Notes under the pieces: generated by a model | Databases searched by the model: none | What the model saw: only the letters and a program-made list of their open reading frames with translations | What the model was told of the DNA's origin: nothing | Assembly (NCBI GenBank): GCA_030428695.1 | Contig: JAUIEM010000300.1 | Span: forward strand, 1-12,493 | Direction: 5' to 3' | DNA: 12,493 nucleotides | DNA from: a bacterium | GTDB taxonomy: Bacteria; Planctomycetota; J058; JAJDCP01 | Position numbers and translations under genes: made by a program | In this document: positions 5,735-12,493 of the stretch, in pieces | Position numbering within the stretch: position 1 is the first letter of the stretch | Layout of the letters: each line of letters opens with the position of its first letter

Positions 5735-6528
5735 TACAGCGTCGCGGCCTTCTCCGACGAGGTGACGATGCCCTTGATCAGCGCCGAGCTGAAGCCCTCG
5801 TGCTCCATGCGGTTGAGGCCGGCGATCGTGCAACCCCGCGGGGTGGTGACCTTGTCGATCTCCGCCTCGGGATGGCCGTCGCCGTCGAGCAGCAGCGTCG
5901 CCGCGCCGCGCGCGACCTGGGCGGCCATGCGCAGGGCCTCGTCGGCGTGGAAGCCGATCTCGATACCGCCCTGGGACGCGGCCCGGATCGCCCGCAGGAA
6001 GAAGGCGACGCCGCACGCGCACAGGGCGGTCGCGTGCACCATGTGGCGCTCGTCGATCAGCATCGTCGTGCCGACGCAGTCGAACAGCGCCCGGGTCTGG
6101 TCGAGGGCGGCTGCGCCCTGCGCGCCGACCGCGAGGCAGGTCATCGACTCGCGCACCGCCACCGCGGTGTTCGGCATCGCCCGCACCACCGCGACCTCCG
6201 GTCCGGCCAGCCGCTCGAGCTCGGCGACCGACATGCCGGTCACGACCGAGATCAGCACGTGGCCGGGCACCAGGGCGGGCCGGATCTCGTCGAGCAGCGC
6301 CGCCGCGTGCTCGGGCCGCACCGCGAGGATGACCAGCCCGCTCTCCCGCACGGCCCCGGCGTTGTCCGTGCCGGTGCGGAAGCCGTCGGCGGCGAGCTCG
6401 GCGAGCGGCTCGGGCGAGCGCCGGGTCAGGGTGATCGCGTCGGCCTGGTAGCGCCCGGAGGCGACGAAGCCGCGGGCGAGGGCCTGGCCGATGTTGCCTC
6501 CGCCGAGGATGGCGATGCGGTCCTGCAT
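5731..6528 (-). CDS. proC: Pyrroline-5-carboxylate reductase
   Basis: 265 residues, the usual ProC length. It catalyses the last step of proline synthesis, NAD(P)H-dependent reduction of 1-pyrroline-5-carboxylate, in the cytoplasm. The start at 6528 is supported by GGGGGAG six bases upstream. The N-terminal Rossmann fold shows ILGGGNIGQALARGF (residues 7-21) and LAVRPEHA at 68-75. VRAMPNTAVAVRESMT (115-130) is the typical ProC signature. The C-terminal helical dimer domain has DKVTTPRGCTIAGLN (225-239) in place of the more common SPGGTT loop. The substrate loop usually written SGSGPAY reads CACGVAF (170-176). I recall similar CGxAY and VTTPxG forms in a Bacteroidetes-type ProC branch, so this is probably a functional variant. 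It is divergent from the GT9 gene. Confidence 0.93.
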   Translation of the reverse strand: MQDRIAILGGGNIGQALARGFVASGRYQADAITLTRRSPEPLAELAADGFRTGTDNAGAVRESGLVILAVRPEHAAALLDEIRPALVPGHVLISVVTGMSVAELERLAGPEVAVVRAMPNTAVAVRESMTCLAVGAQGAAALDQTRALFDCVGTTMLIDERHMVHATALCACGVAFFLRAIRAASQGGIEIGFHADEALRMAAQVARGAATLLLDGDGHPEAEIDKVTTPRGCTIAGLNRMEHEGFSSALIKGIVTSSEKAATLY

Positions 6529-6557
6529 GGTGAGCTCCCCCTGGAATGAGGCTGCAG

Positions 6558-6586
6558 AGCCTACTGCGGGAGCGGCGCGAATGCAA
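6558..6586 (-). promoter_or_regulatory. Weak candidate promoter for proC
   Basis: On the minus strand TTGCAT (6581-6586) and TAGGCT (6558-6563) are spaced 17 bp apart, each 3/6 to consensus. They fall in the 116-bp gap between the divergent proC and GT9 genes, at a sensible distance from the proC start at 6528. The matches are poor, so treat this as a placement guess. Confidence 0.25.
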
Positions 6587-6632
6587 TCGAAGGAACCCCG
6601 ACCGGGGGGATGAAAGCGCGGCGGCGACGGGT

Positions 6633-6638
6633 TATCCT
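6633..6638 (+). promoter_or_regulatory. Candidate -10 box of a leaderless GT9 transcript
   Basis: TATCCT fits the TANNNT form of a -10 box and ends six bases before the ATG at 6645, so transcription would begin at or beside the A of the start codon. No Shine-Dalgarno-like sequence occurs in the 20 bases upstream, unlike most other genes here. No convincing -35 box is seen. Confidence 0.4.
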
Positions 6639-6644
6639 CGGGCC

Positions 6645-7703
6645 ATGGCCAACGCCCCCGAGACCATCGCGATGCGCGGCTCCACGCCCCCGGACCGGGT
6701 GTTGCTCCTGCGCTTCGGGGCGCTCGGCGACCTGGTGTTCCTCGCCCCGGTCGTCGCGCTGCTCCGCCGCGCCTGGCCGGAGGCCGAGCTGCACTGGGCG
6801 GTCAAGGCGCCGTTCGAGGCGCTGATCGCGGGGCTGCCCGGCGTCACCCGCAGCTGGCCGCTGCGCAAGGGCATGCCGGCCCTGTTCGCCCTGGCCCGGG
6901 ACCTGCGCAAGCAGCGCTTCGACCTCGTCCTCGACTACCACGCCAACCTGCGCTCCGGAGTGGTCTCGCGCATCAGCGGGGCACCGGACCGGGTCGGCTT
7001 CGCGCGCCCCTTCAACAAGGAGGCGAACAGCCTCTTCAACCACCACCGGGTCGCGCCGCCCTCCCTCGACACCCACAAGATCGAGCGCAACCTCTTCCTG
7101 ACCCGCTGCCTGCCCGGGGTCGACCCGGCCTGGCCGGGGGTCGCGCCGGACTGGTCGCGGTGTCCGGATCCCTCGCGGGTCGAGGCCCTGCTGTCCGACG
7201 GGGGCCCGGTCGTGCTCCTGCAGGCCGGCGCCTCCCGCAAGGGCGCGATCAAGCGCTGGCTGGTCGAGCGCAACCACGAGCTCTGCCGGCGCCTGGTCGC
7301 CGACGGCGCGGTGCCGCTGGTGCTGTGGGGCAGCGCCGAGGAGCGCACTTTCGCCGAAGAGCTGGTCCGCGCGGTGCCGGGGGCGCGCGCCCCCGTCACT
7401 CGCCTCGACCTGCCCGAGCTGGTCGCGCTGTTCCGCCGCGCCGCCTGCCTGGTCGGCATCGACTCCGGCCCCACGCATCTGGCGAGCAGTGCTGGCCTGC
7501 CGGTGGTCGGCCTGTACGGCCCGAAGTCCCCGGCGATCTATCGGCCCTGGTTCCCCGGCGCCCGCGTGCTGTCCGCCAACGAGCGCGTCGCCTGCCCGCC
7601 GTGCAACGCGACCCACTGCAAGAACCCCGCGGGCCGTGTGTGCATGGAGGCGCTGGAGGTCGACGAGGTGCACGCCGCGGTGCGGGAGGTGCTGGCGGGG
7701 TGA
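6645..7703 (+). CDS. GT9-family (heptosyltransferase-type) glycosyltransferase
   Basis: 352 residues. GT9 enzymes move a heptose or related sugar from an ADP-activated donor to lipopolysaccharide core or other envelope glycan at the inner face of the cytoplasmic membrane. The N-terminal acceptor half begins VLLLRFGALGDLV (19-31), the family's R-x-G-x-x-GD loop. DYHANLRSG (97-105) and GAPDRVGFARP (112-122) follow. The C-terminal donor half carries LLQAGASRKG-IKRW and the hallmark GIDSGPTHLASSAGLPVVGL (271-290) followed by YGPKSP. A Cys cluster CPPC...C...CM (317-334) is common in this family. The start is uncertain: ATG 6645 has no ribosome site but has a -10-like TATCCT just upstream, and an in-frame ATG exists at 6672. 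The specific acceptor sugar cannot be told. The gene stands alone between divergent proC and a convergent kinase gene. Confidence 0.9.
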   Translation: MANAPETIAMRGSTPPDRVLLLRFGALGDLVFLAPVVALLRRAWPEAELHWAVKAPFEALIAGLPGVTRSWPLRKGMPALFALARDLRKQRFDLVLDYHANLRSGVVSRISGAPDRVGFARPFNKEANSLFNHHRVAPPSLDTHKIERNLFLTRCLPGVDPAWPGVAPDWSRCPDPSRVEALLSDGGPVVLLQAGASRKGAIKRWLVERNHELCRRLVADGAVPLVLWGSAEERTFAEELVRAVPGARAPVTRLDLPELVALFRRAACLVGIDSGPTHLASSAGLPVVGLYGPKSPAIYRPWFPGARVLSANERVACPPCNATHCKNPAGRVCMEALEVDEVHAAVREVLAG

Positions 7704-7712
7704 GAGGGCGGT

Positions 7713-7804
7713 GAATCGGAATCGGAATCGGAATCGGAAGAATCGGGCAGGGGCAGGGGCGCGGGCACGGGCACGTTCGGGGTCGGAATCGGAGTCGGAA
7801 TCGG
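7713..7804. repeat. Degenerate hexanucleotide tandem array between convergent genes
   Basis: Four perfect GAATCG units (7713-7736) are followed by a 3-base slip, then five G-rich hexamers (two GGGCAG, one GGGCGC, two GGGCAC, 7745-7774), then GTTCGG, GGTCGG, AATCGG, AGTCGG, AATCGG (7775-7804). Six-base periodicity therefore persists with drifting unit sequence. It starts ten bases after the GT9 stop and ends seven bases before the kinase stop. The minus-strand frame reads Ser-Asp and Phe-Arg runs, so it is low complexity rather than a gene. Confidence 0.9.
7745..7771 (+). other. Potential G-quadruplex
   Basis: Five runs of three or four G (7745-7747, 7750-7753, 7756-7759, 7763-7765, 7769-7771) are separated by loops of 2-3 bases, well within the usual G3-N1-7 rule. 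It is on the sense strand of the GT9 gene, so it would lie in the 3' untranslated RNA. It could serve as a transcription-pausing or mRNA-end element between converging genes; no U-tract terminator is visible. Confidence 0.65.
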
Positions 7805-7810
7805 CTCCCT

Positions 7811-10800
7811 TCAGTCCCCCAGCACCGCGAGCCGGTCGCGGGCGTACAGACACAGGAAGTTGATCGGATTCCAGCGCTCGCAGGCCTCCTCGTAGGCCGT
7901 GCGCGCCTCTTCCAGGGCGCCGCGCTGCTCGTGCCAGAGGCCGATGCAGGCCCAGGTCTCGGCCTCGAAGCGCTCGGGCTGGTCGGGGAAGGGGAAGCTG
8001 CGGGCGTGGACCAGCAGCGCGCCGGGCTCGACCTCGCCGCGCACCAGGCCGCGTAGCAGCGCCGCGAAGCGCCCGTCCCCGAGCTGGTCCGGGCCGCCGA
8101 GCAGGAACAGGCAGCGGGCCGCCTCATCGAGCCCGGAGGCGCCGAGATACTCCCGGGCCGGATCGAGGTCTCCCAAGGAGGCGGCGATCAGGCCGACCGA
8201 CAGGAGCACCTCGTCGAGGCCCGCCCCGCCATGGCGCAGCACCGGGTCCCAGTGGCGGAAGGCGGCATCGAGGTCCCCGGCGAGCCAGCAGGCGTAGCCG
8301 CCGTTCACCCGCGGCCAGCTCTGCCGGGGGTTGAGCTCGAGGGAGCGGGCGAAGCTCTCCAGGGCGCCCTCGGGGTCGCCCGCGTACAGCCGCGCGGCCC
8401 CGTGCATGTAGCGCATCCACGCGTCCCCGGACTCGACCCGGAGCAGGATCTCGAGCTCGGCGCTCGCCTCCTCGGGCCGGTACAGCTGCAGCAGCGTGTA
8501 GGCGCGGCGCTTGCGGTAGGCGACCAGGTCGGGGGCGCGCTCGACCAGGACGTCGAGCACCGCGAGCGCCGCGTGCAGGTCGTCGCGCGCCCGGAAGATC
8601 CCGACCAGCAGCCACAGCGCCTCCTCGTAGAAGGCCTGCTCCAGCCGCGGCTCCGCGCCGGGCGCCTCGATCAGCGCGATGCAGCTCCGCACCGCCTCTT
8701 CGGCGGCGTCCAGGTCGCCCTGGTCGAAGCTGTAGCGCGCGTACAGCATCCAGTCCTCTGCCGCTTCGATGCCGAGGGCGACCGCCCGGGCGAAGTCCTC
8801 GGCGCAGCCCTCGGACTGGCCGAGCATCATCCGGGCGTGGGCGCGGAGCGCGAAGAGCGCGGGGATGCCCTGCTCGAGGCGCAGCACCTGATCGAGGGCG
8901 TCGAGGGCCTCCCGCGCCTCGCCGACGATCAGCTTCGAGCGAGCGAGATCGGCGTAGCCGACCCAACCGCGCGGCTCGTCCCGGATCGCCTGGTAGAAGT
9001 CGTCGAAGGCCCGGTCGTACTGGCCGAGGTGGATCAGCGCGCGGCCGCGCATCGAGCGCGCGACGTGGTTGTGCGGGTCGATCTCCAGGGCGAGGCTGGC
9101 GTCCTCGATGGTCGCGGTGTACCTCCCCATCCCGAAGGTGACGATCGCGCGGTTGACGAAGCAGTCGGAGTCGGTCGCGCCGAGCTGGACCGCGGTGTCG
9201 AGATCGGCGAGGGCCCGGTCATGGTCGCCGAGGGCGCGGTAGGCCATGCCCCGGTTCTCGTACGCCCGCGAGTGCCGGGGGTCGAGGGTCACCGCGCGCT
9301 CGTTGGCCGCCAGGGCCGCCTCGAACTCCCCGCGCTGGGAGTGGATGATGCCGAGCACCATCCAGGCGCCGACGACGTCCGCGTTCATCGCGATCACGCC
9401 CTCGATCACCCGCTCGGCCTCGGCGAGCCGGTCGAGCTGCCGCAGGCAGCGCGCCCGCTGCAGCTCGCTGAGCTCGGTCGCCTCGCCGCGCGCGGCGAGG
9501 GCGGCGTAGTCGACGTGCGCCCGCGCGATCTCGCCGCGGTGGTAGAGGTTGTCGGCCCGCGCGAGGAGCGCCGCGGGCTCGGTCAGCGCCGCGAGGGTGT
9601 CCGGCATCGGCGTGCGCAGGAGGTAGGGCCGGATCTGGCGCCAGGTCGCGGTCTCGCCGTGCCGGGCCGCGGCGAGCAGGGGCGGGACGGCGGCGGCGCT
9701 GCGCGTCCGGCACAGGGCCCTGCCGCAGACGACCGCGAGCCGGTGGTCGCGGATGCTCCCCATGAACTCCGCCAGCGGCGGAACCGTCAGCGCGGGCAGC
9801 TCGAGGGAGCCGAGCACCTCGAGGATGCAGCTGATCTCGTCGCGCTCCCCCGAGCGCCAGGCGGCGTCGAGGCCGTCGCTGCGGGCCCGCGCCGTGTAGG
9901 GCCCGAGGCGCTCCGCGAGCAGCGCGACGACGTCGGGATGGCGGAAGCCGCTCAGCAGGCGGATCGCCTCCTCGACGGTCCAGGCCGGCGAGGCCGGATC
10001 GGGCTCGGCCAGCCCGGCGCGCAGCTCGTCCAGGGTGCGCTCGGTGGTCGCGAGCTGCCAGAACAGGAGCGCCTCGCGGCCCGCCGCGATCTCGGCGAGG
10101 AGGGCCTCGCGCACCGCCCGGTCGCCCTCTCCCTCGTAGGCGACCTGCTCGGCCAGGCCGTAGTCCCGGTGGGCGAGGGCGAGGCGCGCGGTCAGCCCGC
10201 GGTCGTCCTGGAGCTGGGCGCGGTGCGCGGCGAGGCCCGCGGTGCCGACGAGCTCGAGGCCGGCGGCCTGGGCGCGGGCGAGCGCCCGCGAGGCGGCTCC
10301 GAGCCAGCCGAGCAGCGCCTTCTGCAGCGCGCGCGCGGCCTCGTCGACGGCGGGGTCGGCGTGCAGGTCGGCGCCCCGGGCGGCCGCGATCCGCGCCCGC
10401 GCCTCCTCGCGCAGGGCGGCGAGCCGCTCCTCCGGCCAGGGGGCGAGCTCGTCGGCGACGGCCGCGACCTCCGCGGCGCGCGCATCCCGGGCCGCGAGGA
10501 CGCGCTGCACCAGGACGGCGAGCACGAGCCCGACGATGACGAGCAGCGCCGCCCCGAGCTGCCGTCGCAGGCGCACGCGGCTGCGGGCCTCGGCCGAGCG
10601 CTCGGTGCGCCGGGCGAGCAGCGCGCGCTGCAGGGACTGCACGCGGGCCTGTTCCTCCTCATCCGCCGCCTCGAGCAGGGGCGCGCTGCCTTCCCGCAGG
10701 CTCTCCTGGAGCGCGAGCTGCGCCTCGGCGAGGCCGAGGTCCCCCTGGCGCAGGGCCGCCTCGGCGTAGGCGAGGTGGGTGCGCAGCTGGCCGGAGCGCG

Positions 10801-11923
10801 CGCCCGGGTGCTCCCACAGCTTGCGGGCCTGCTCGAAGCCGGCGAGGGCGGCGGCGAAGTTGCCGTACAGCGCGTTGCGCTCCGGCCGCGAGAGGCGCTC
10901 GGCGCGGTGGGCCTCGGCGGAGCATTCCCCCAGCTTCCGCTCCGCCTCGGCGCTCAGGGCCAGGGCCGCGGTGTGCTCGAGGTAGGAGGAGAGCTCGGCG
11001 GCGAAGGCCGGCACGTCGGGGTGGCGGGCGGCGATCGACACCGACAGGGCGCGGTTGCAGGTCGCCCGCAGCTCTTCGGGGAGCTCGCGGGGAAGCGGCG
11101 GAATCTGCCCGCTCAGCGCGTTGGCGAGCACCCGGTAGAGGTTCGCGCCGCGGTGGGGCGGGCGGCCGGTCAGGAGCTCGTAGAGGATCGCGCCGAGCAT
11201 GTAGATGTCGGTCTGGGGGCAGAGGTCCCGGCCGCGCCCCTCGGCGAGCTCGGGGGCGACGTAGGCGGGCGTGCCGCAGGGCTGGCGCAGCTCGTCCTTG
11301 TGGCGGATCAGCGGATGCCCGGGCTGCGCCTCGAGCTCGACCGCGAGCCCCCAGTCCATCACGAGGACCTCGCCGAAGCTGCCGATCATCACGTTCGACG
11401 GCTTGAGGTCGCAGTGCACGACCCCGCGGCTGTGCGCGAAGGCGACGCCGTTGCAGACCGCGAGCAGCACGTTGAGCTTCTCGCGCAGCGTCTGGGTCTC
11501 GAGCAGCTTGTCCCAGGAGCGCCCGCCGACCAGCTTCATCGCGAGCTGCAGCTCGCGGTCTTCGCCGACGCACAGGTCGTAGACGGGCACGATGTTCGGA
11601 TGTTCGAGCCGGCCGGTGATCAGCGCTTCGGCGAGGAATCCGGCGCGCCCCTGGTGGGAGCCCTTGCCCTCGACGCGCGCGAGCAGCACCTTCAGCGCGA
11701 CGTCCCGGCACAGGCTGCTCTGCCGGGCGCGGAACACCGCTCCCATGCCGCCGCGGCCGATGATCTCGTCGGGGGCGAAGGGCTCGTCACCGCCGCGCAG
11801 CCGCCGCTCGAGCTCGAGCTCGCGCACCCGGCTGGTGCGGGGGCGGTAGGTGCTGCGGGTGTCGGGGGAGGGGTCGCCCTCGATGGTGGAACCCCAGAGC
11901 TTGCGCGCGAATGAGCTGTCCAT
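7811..11923 (-). CDS. Membrane-anchored Ser/Thr protein kinase with HEAT-like and TPR regions
   Basis: 1370 residues. An N-terminal cytoplasmic PknB-type kinase covers about 52-317: IIGRGGMGAVFRA (54-66), VALK with K78, E99 in the C-helix, VVHCDLKPSNVMI (168-180), MDWGLA (189-194), GTPAYVAPEL (217-226) and DIYMLGAILYELLTG (239-253). The catalytic triad K/D172/D190 is intact, but HRD reads HCD (a non-RD kinase) and DFG reads DWG, the latter common in planctomycete kinases. Residues 318-440 are helical. One transmembrane segment lies at about 456-476. Beyond it come Ala-rich helices, a HEAT-like stretch (about 645-760) and about 12 TPRs from 783 to 1234, plus a final one near 1320-1353. If topology is simple, the TPR tail faces the periplasm and may sense or hold partners. 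The ribosome site before ATG 11923 is weak (GGGA). An unrecognised gene lies 64 bp upstream. Confidence 0.93.
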   Translation of the reverse strand: MDSSFARKLWGSTIEGDPSPDTRSTYRPRTSRVRELELERRLRGGDEPFAPDEIIGRGGMGAVFRARQSSLCRDVALKVLLARVEGKGSHQGRAGFLAEALITGRLEHPNIVPVYDLCVGEDRELQLAMKLVGGRSWDKLLETQTLREKLNVLLAVCNGVAFAHSRGVVHCDLKPSNVMIGSFGEVLVMDWGLAVELEAQPGHPLIRHKDELRQPCGTPAYVAPELAEGRGRDLCPQTDIYMLGAILYELLTGRPPHRGANLYRVLANALSGQIPPLPRELPEELRATCNRALSVSIAARHPDVPAFAAELSSYLEHTAALALSAEAERKLGECSAEAHRAERLSRPERNALYGNFAAALAGFEQARKLWEHPGARSGQLRTHLAYAEAALRQGDLGLAEAQLALQESLREGSAPLLEAADEEEQARVQSLQRALLARRTERSAEARSRVRLRRQLGAALLVIVGLVLAVLVQRVLAARDARAAEVAAVADELAPWPEERLAALREEARARIAAARGADLHADPAVDEAARALQKALLGWLGAASRALARAQAAGLELVGTAGLAAHRAQLQDDRGLTARLALAHRDYGLAEQVAYEGEGDRAVREALLAEIAAGREALLFWQLATTERTLDELRAGLAEPDPASPAWTVEEAIRLLSGFRHPDVVALLAERLGPYTARARSDGLDAAWRSGERDEISCILEVLGSLELPALTVPPLAEFMGSIRDHRLAVVCGRALCRTRSAAAVPPLLAAARHGETATWRQIRPYLLRTPMPDTLAALTEPAALLARADNLYHRGEIARAHVDYAALAARGEATELSELQRARCLRQLDRLAEAERVIEGVIAMNADVVGAWMVLGIIHSQRGEFEAALAANERAVTLDPRHSRAYENRGMAYRALGDHDRALADLDTAVQLGATDSDCFVNRAIVTFGMGRYTATIEDASLALEIDPHNHVARSMRGRALIHLGQYDRAFDDFYQAIRDEPRGWVGYADLARSKLIVGEAREALDALDQVLRLEQGIPALFALRAHARMMLGQSEGCAEDFARAVALGIEAAEDWMLYARYSFDQGDLDAAEEAVRSCIALIEAPGAEPRLEQAFYEEALWLLVGIFRARDDLHAALAVLDVLVERAPDLVAYRKRRAYTLLQLYRPEEASAELEILLRVESGDAWMRYMHGAARLYAGDPEGALESFARSLELNPRQSWPRVNGGYACWLAGDLDAAFRHWDPVLRHGGAGLDEVLLSVGLIAASLGDLDPAREYLGASGLDEAARCLFLLGGPDQLGDGRFAALLRGLVRGEVEPGALLVHARSFPFPDQPERFEAETWACIGLWHEQRGALEEARTAYEEACERWNPINFLCLYARDRLAVLGD

Positions 11924-11950
11924 GCTGTCCCGGGACGCGGCCTGCCTTCC

Positions 11951-11978
11951 ATTGTGGCAGCGTCCGGTCGCGGCGCAA
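11951..11978 (-). promoter_or_regulatory. Candidate promoter for the kinase gene
   Basis: On the minus strand TTGCGC (11973-11978) and CACAAT (11951-11956) are separated by 16 bp, in the 64-bp gap between the upstream gene's stop and the kinase ATG. CACAAT matches 4/6 of the -10 consensus. It would allow kinase transcription independent of the upstream gene, though read-through is equally possible given the short gap. Confidence 0.35.
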
Positions 11979-11987
11979 GCCGGGCTT

Positions 11988-12493
11988 CTAGGCCGCCCCG
12001 GTCACCGGATGGGGCAGGCGCCCTTCGGGCATGTGCTGGGTGACCGCGACCGTCTCCTCTTCGACCGCCCGCAACACCGCCTCGAGCGGGGCGTGGACGC
12101 CGCGGGCCACGCGCCGCAGGTCGAGCCAGCGGGGCTCGAGGCTTCCGCAGCCGAGCCAGTCGGCGACCAGGCGCGAGCCGATCAGCGAGCCGGCGAAGGC
12201 GAGGGTCTCCGGGGACGGTGCGAACGGCGGCCGGGTCATGTCGACCAGGGCGAGCAGCTCGGCGCCGGCCGAAGCGTAGAGGTCGACGTCCAGGGCCCGG
12301 GCGACCTCTTCGTACAGCGCGACGACGCCCGTGATGTCGGTCGGCGGGTCGAGGGCGGAGTCCTCTCCAGGAGGTGCGGGACAGGGCGGGCACAACAGGA
12401 CGGTGCGGGCCTCGGGGGCGAAGCGCGGGGGTGCTTCGGCCACGAGGATCGCCTCCCAATCGACGACGACGACTTCGGTGGTGGTGCGGGGGG
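11988..12493 (-). CDS. Partial CDS, C-terminal about 168 residues, unknown function
   Basis: The frame ends at TAG 11988-11990 and stays open to the right edge. A GTG at 12443 could be a start, but the codons before it continue as plausible protein (TTTEVVVVDWEAILVAE), so the start is probably outside the window or at an earlier GTG. No signal peptide or membrane segment is seen. The visible part has a Pro/Cys-rich piece (LLCPPCPAPPGED), then mostly helical, Ala/Leu-rich and acidic sequence (GVVALYEEVARALDVDLYA, EAVLRAVEEETVAVTQHM). I recognise no family or catalytic motif. It lies 64 bp upstream of the kinase gene on the same strand, which makes a shared transcript or related role possible but unproven. 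Confidence 0.65.
   Translation of the reverse strand, partial: PRTTTEVVVVDWEAILVAEAPPRFAPEARTVLLCPPCPAPPGEDSALDPPTDITGVVALYEEVARALDVDLYASAGAELLALVDMTRPPFAPSPETLAFAGSLIGSRLVADWLGCGSLEPRWLDLRRVARGVHAPLEAVLRAVEEETVAVTQHMPEGRLPHPVTGAA

Noticed and set aside
6546..6644. N-terminal extension of the GT9 protein to ATG 6546
   Set aside because: The added Arg-rich residues do not resemble GT9 proteins and would overlap the proposed proC promoter; ATG 6645 is closer to the family start.
7713..7804. CRISPR array
   Set aside because: Units are six bases with no spacers and no cas genes nearby.
7538..7853. Small minus-strand frames with Ser-Asp or Phe-Arg repeats
   Set aside because: They are translations of the hexanucleotide array and the antisense of the GT9 gene, not genes.
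8231..11914. Plus-strand 1227-residue open frame opposite the kinase
   Set aside because: Low-complexity antisense frame; the opposite strand encodes an unmistakable kinase and TPRs.

Overview
The window is very GC-rich (about 70% or more by eye) and gene-dense, with strong G/C preference at third codon positions. A giant membrane-anchored Ser/Thr kinase with a long TPR tail and the activation-segment variant DWG, next to secreted proteins whose signal peptides end in '-AQ', suggests a high-GC Planctomycetota-type bacterium. Myxococcota or Acidobacteriota are not excluded. I see no rRNA, tRNA, CRISPR array, transposase, integrase or phage gene.

Layout. (1) Bases 2-262: 3' end of an unrecognised plus-strand gene, converging on a minus-strand four-helix membrane protein (270-779). 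(2) Bases 863-1042: a roughly 180-bp imperfect palindrome fills the gap between that gene and the stop codon of the next one. It is the least explained structure here. (3) Bases 1043-4771: a divergent pair. A secreted M60/enhancin-type zinc metallopeptidase lies on the minus strand and a secreted L-type (legume-like) lectin on the plus strand, with about 130 bp of promoter DNA between them. The lectin gene overlaps a membrane-protein gene by one base (TGATG). (4) Bases 4701-6528, minus strand: a CBS-pair protein with a C-terminal DUF1579-like domain, preceded by proC, which makes proline from pyrroline-5-carboxylate. The CBS gene has a good promoter whose -35 box contains the proC stop codon. 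(5) Bases 6645-7703, plus strand: a GT9 (heptosyltransferase-type) glycosyltransferase, probably read from a leaderless transcript. (6) Bases 7713-7804: a degenerate hexanucleotide array with a potential G-quadruplex, between the convergent ends of the GT9 and kinase genes. (7) Bases 7811-11923, minus strand: a 1370-residue kinase with a transmembrane segment, a HEAT-like stretch and about 12 TPRs, preceded by an unrecognised gene that runs off the right edge.

How the genes work together. The one plausible functional unit is the peptidase / lectin / membrane-protein block: two exported proteins of families that act on or bind glycans and glycoproteins share one control region. This suggests attack on, or attachment to, external glycoprotein or mucin-like material. 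The rest is ordinary single-gene content: proline synthesis, envelope glycan assembly, and nucleotide-type sensing by CBS domains. The kinase probably acts as a signalling and scaffold protein at the membrane. No complete undescribed multi-gene system is evident. The palindrome, the divergent glycan-directed locus and the hexamer/G4 tract deserve the closest follow-up.
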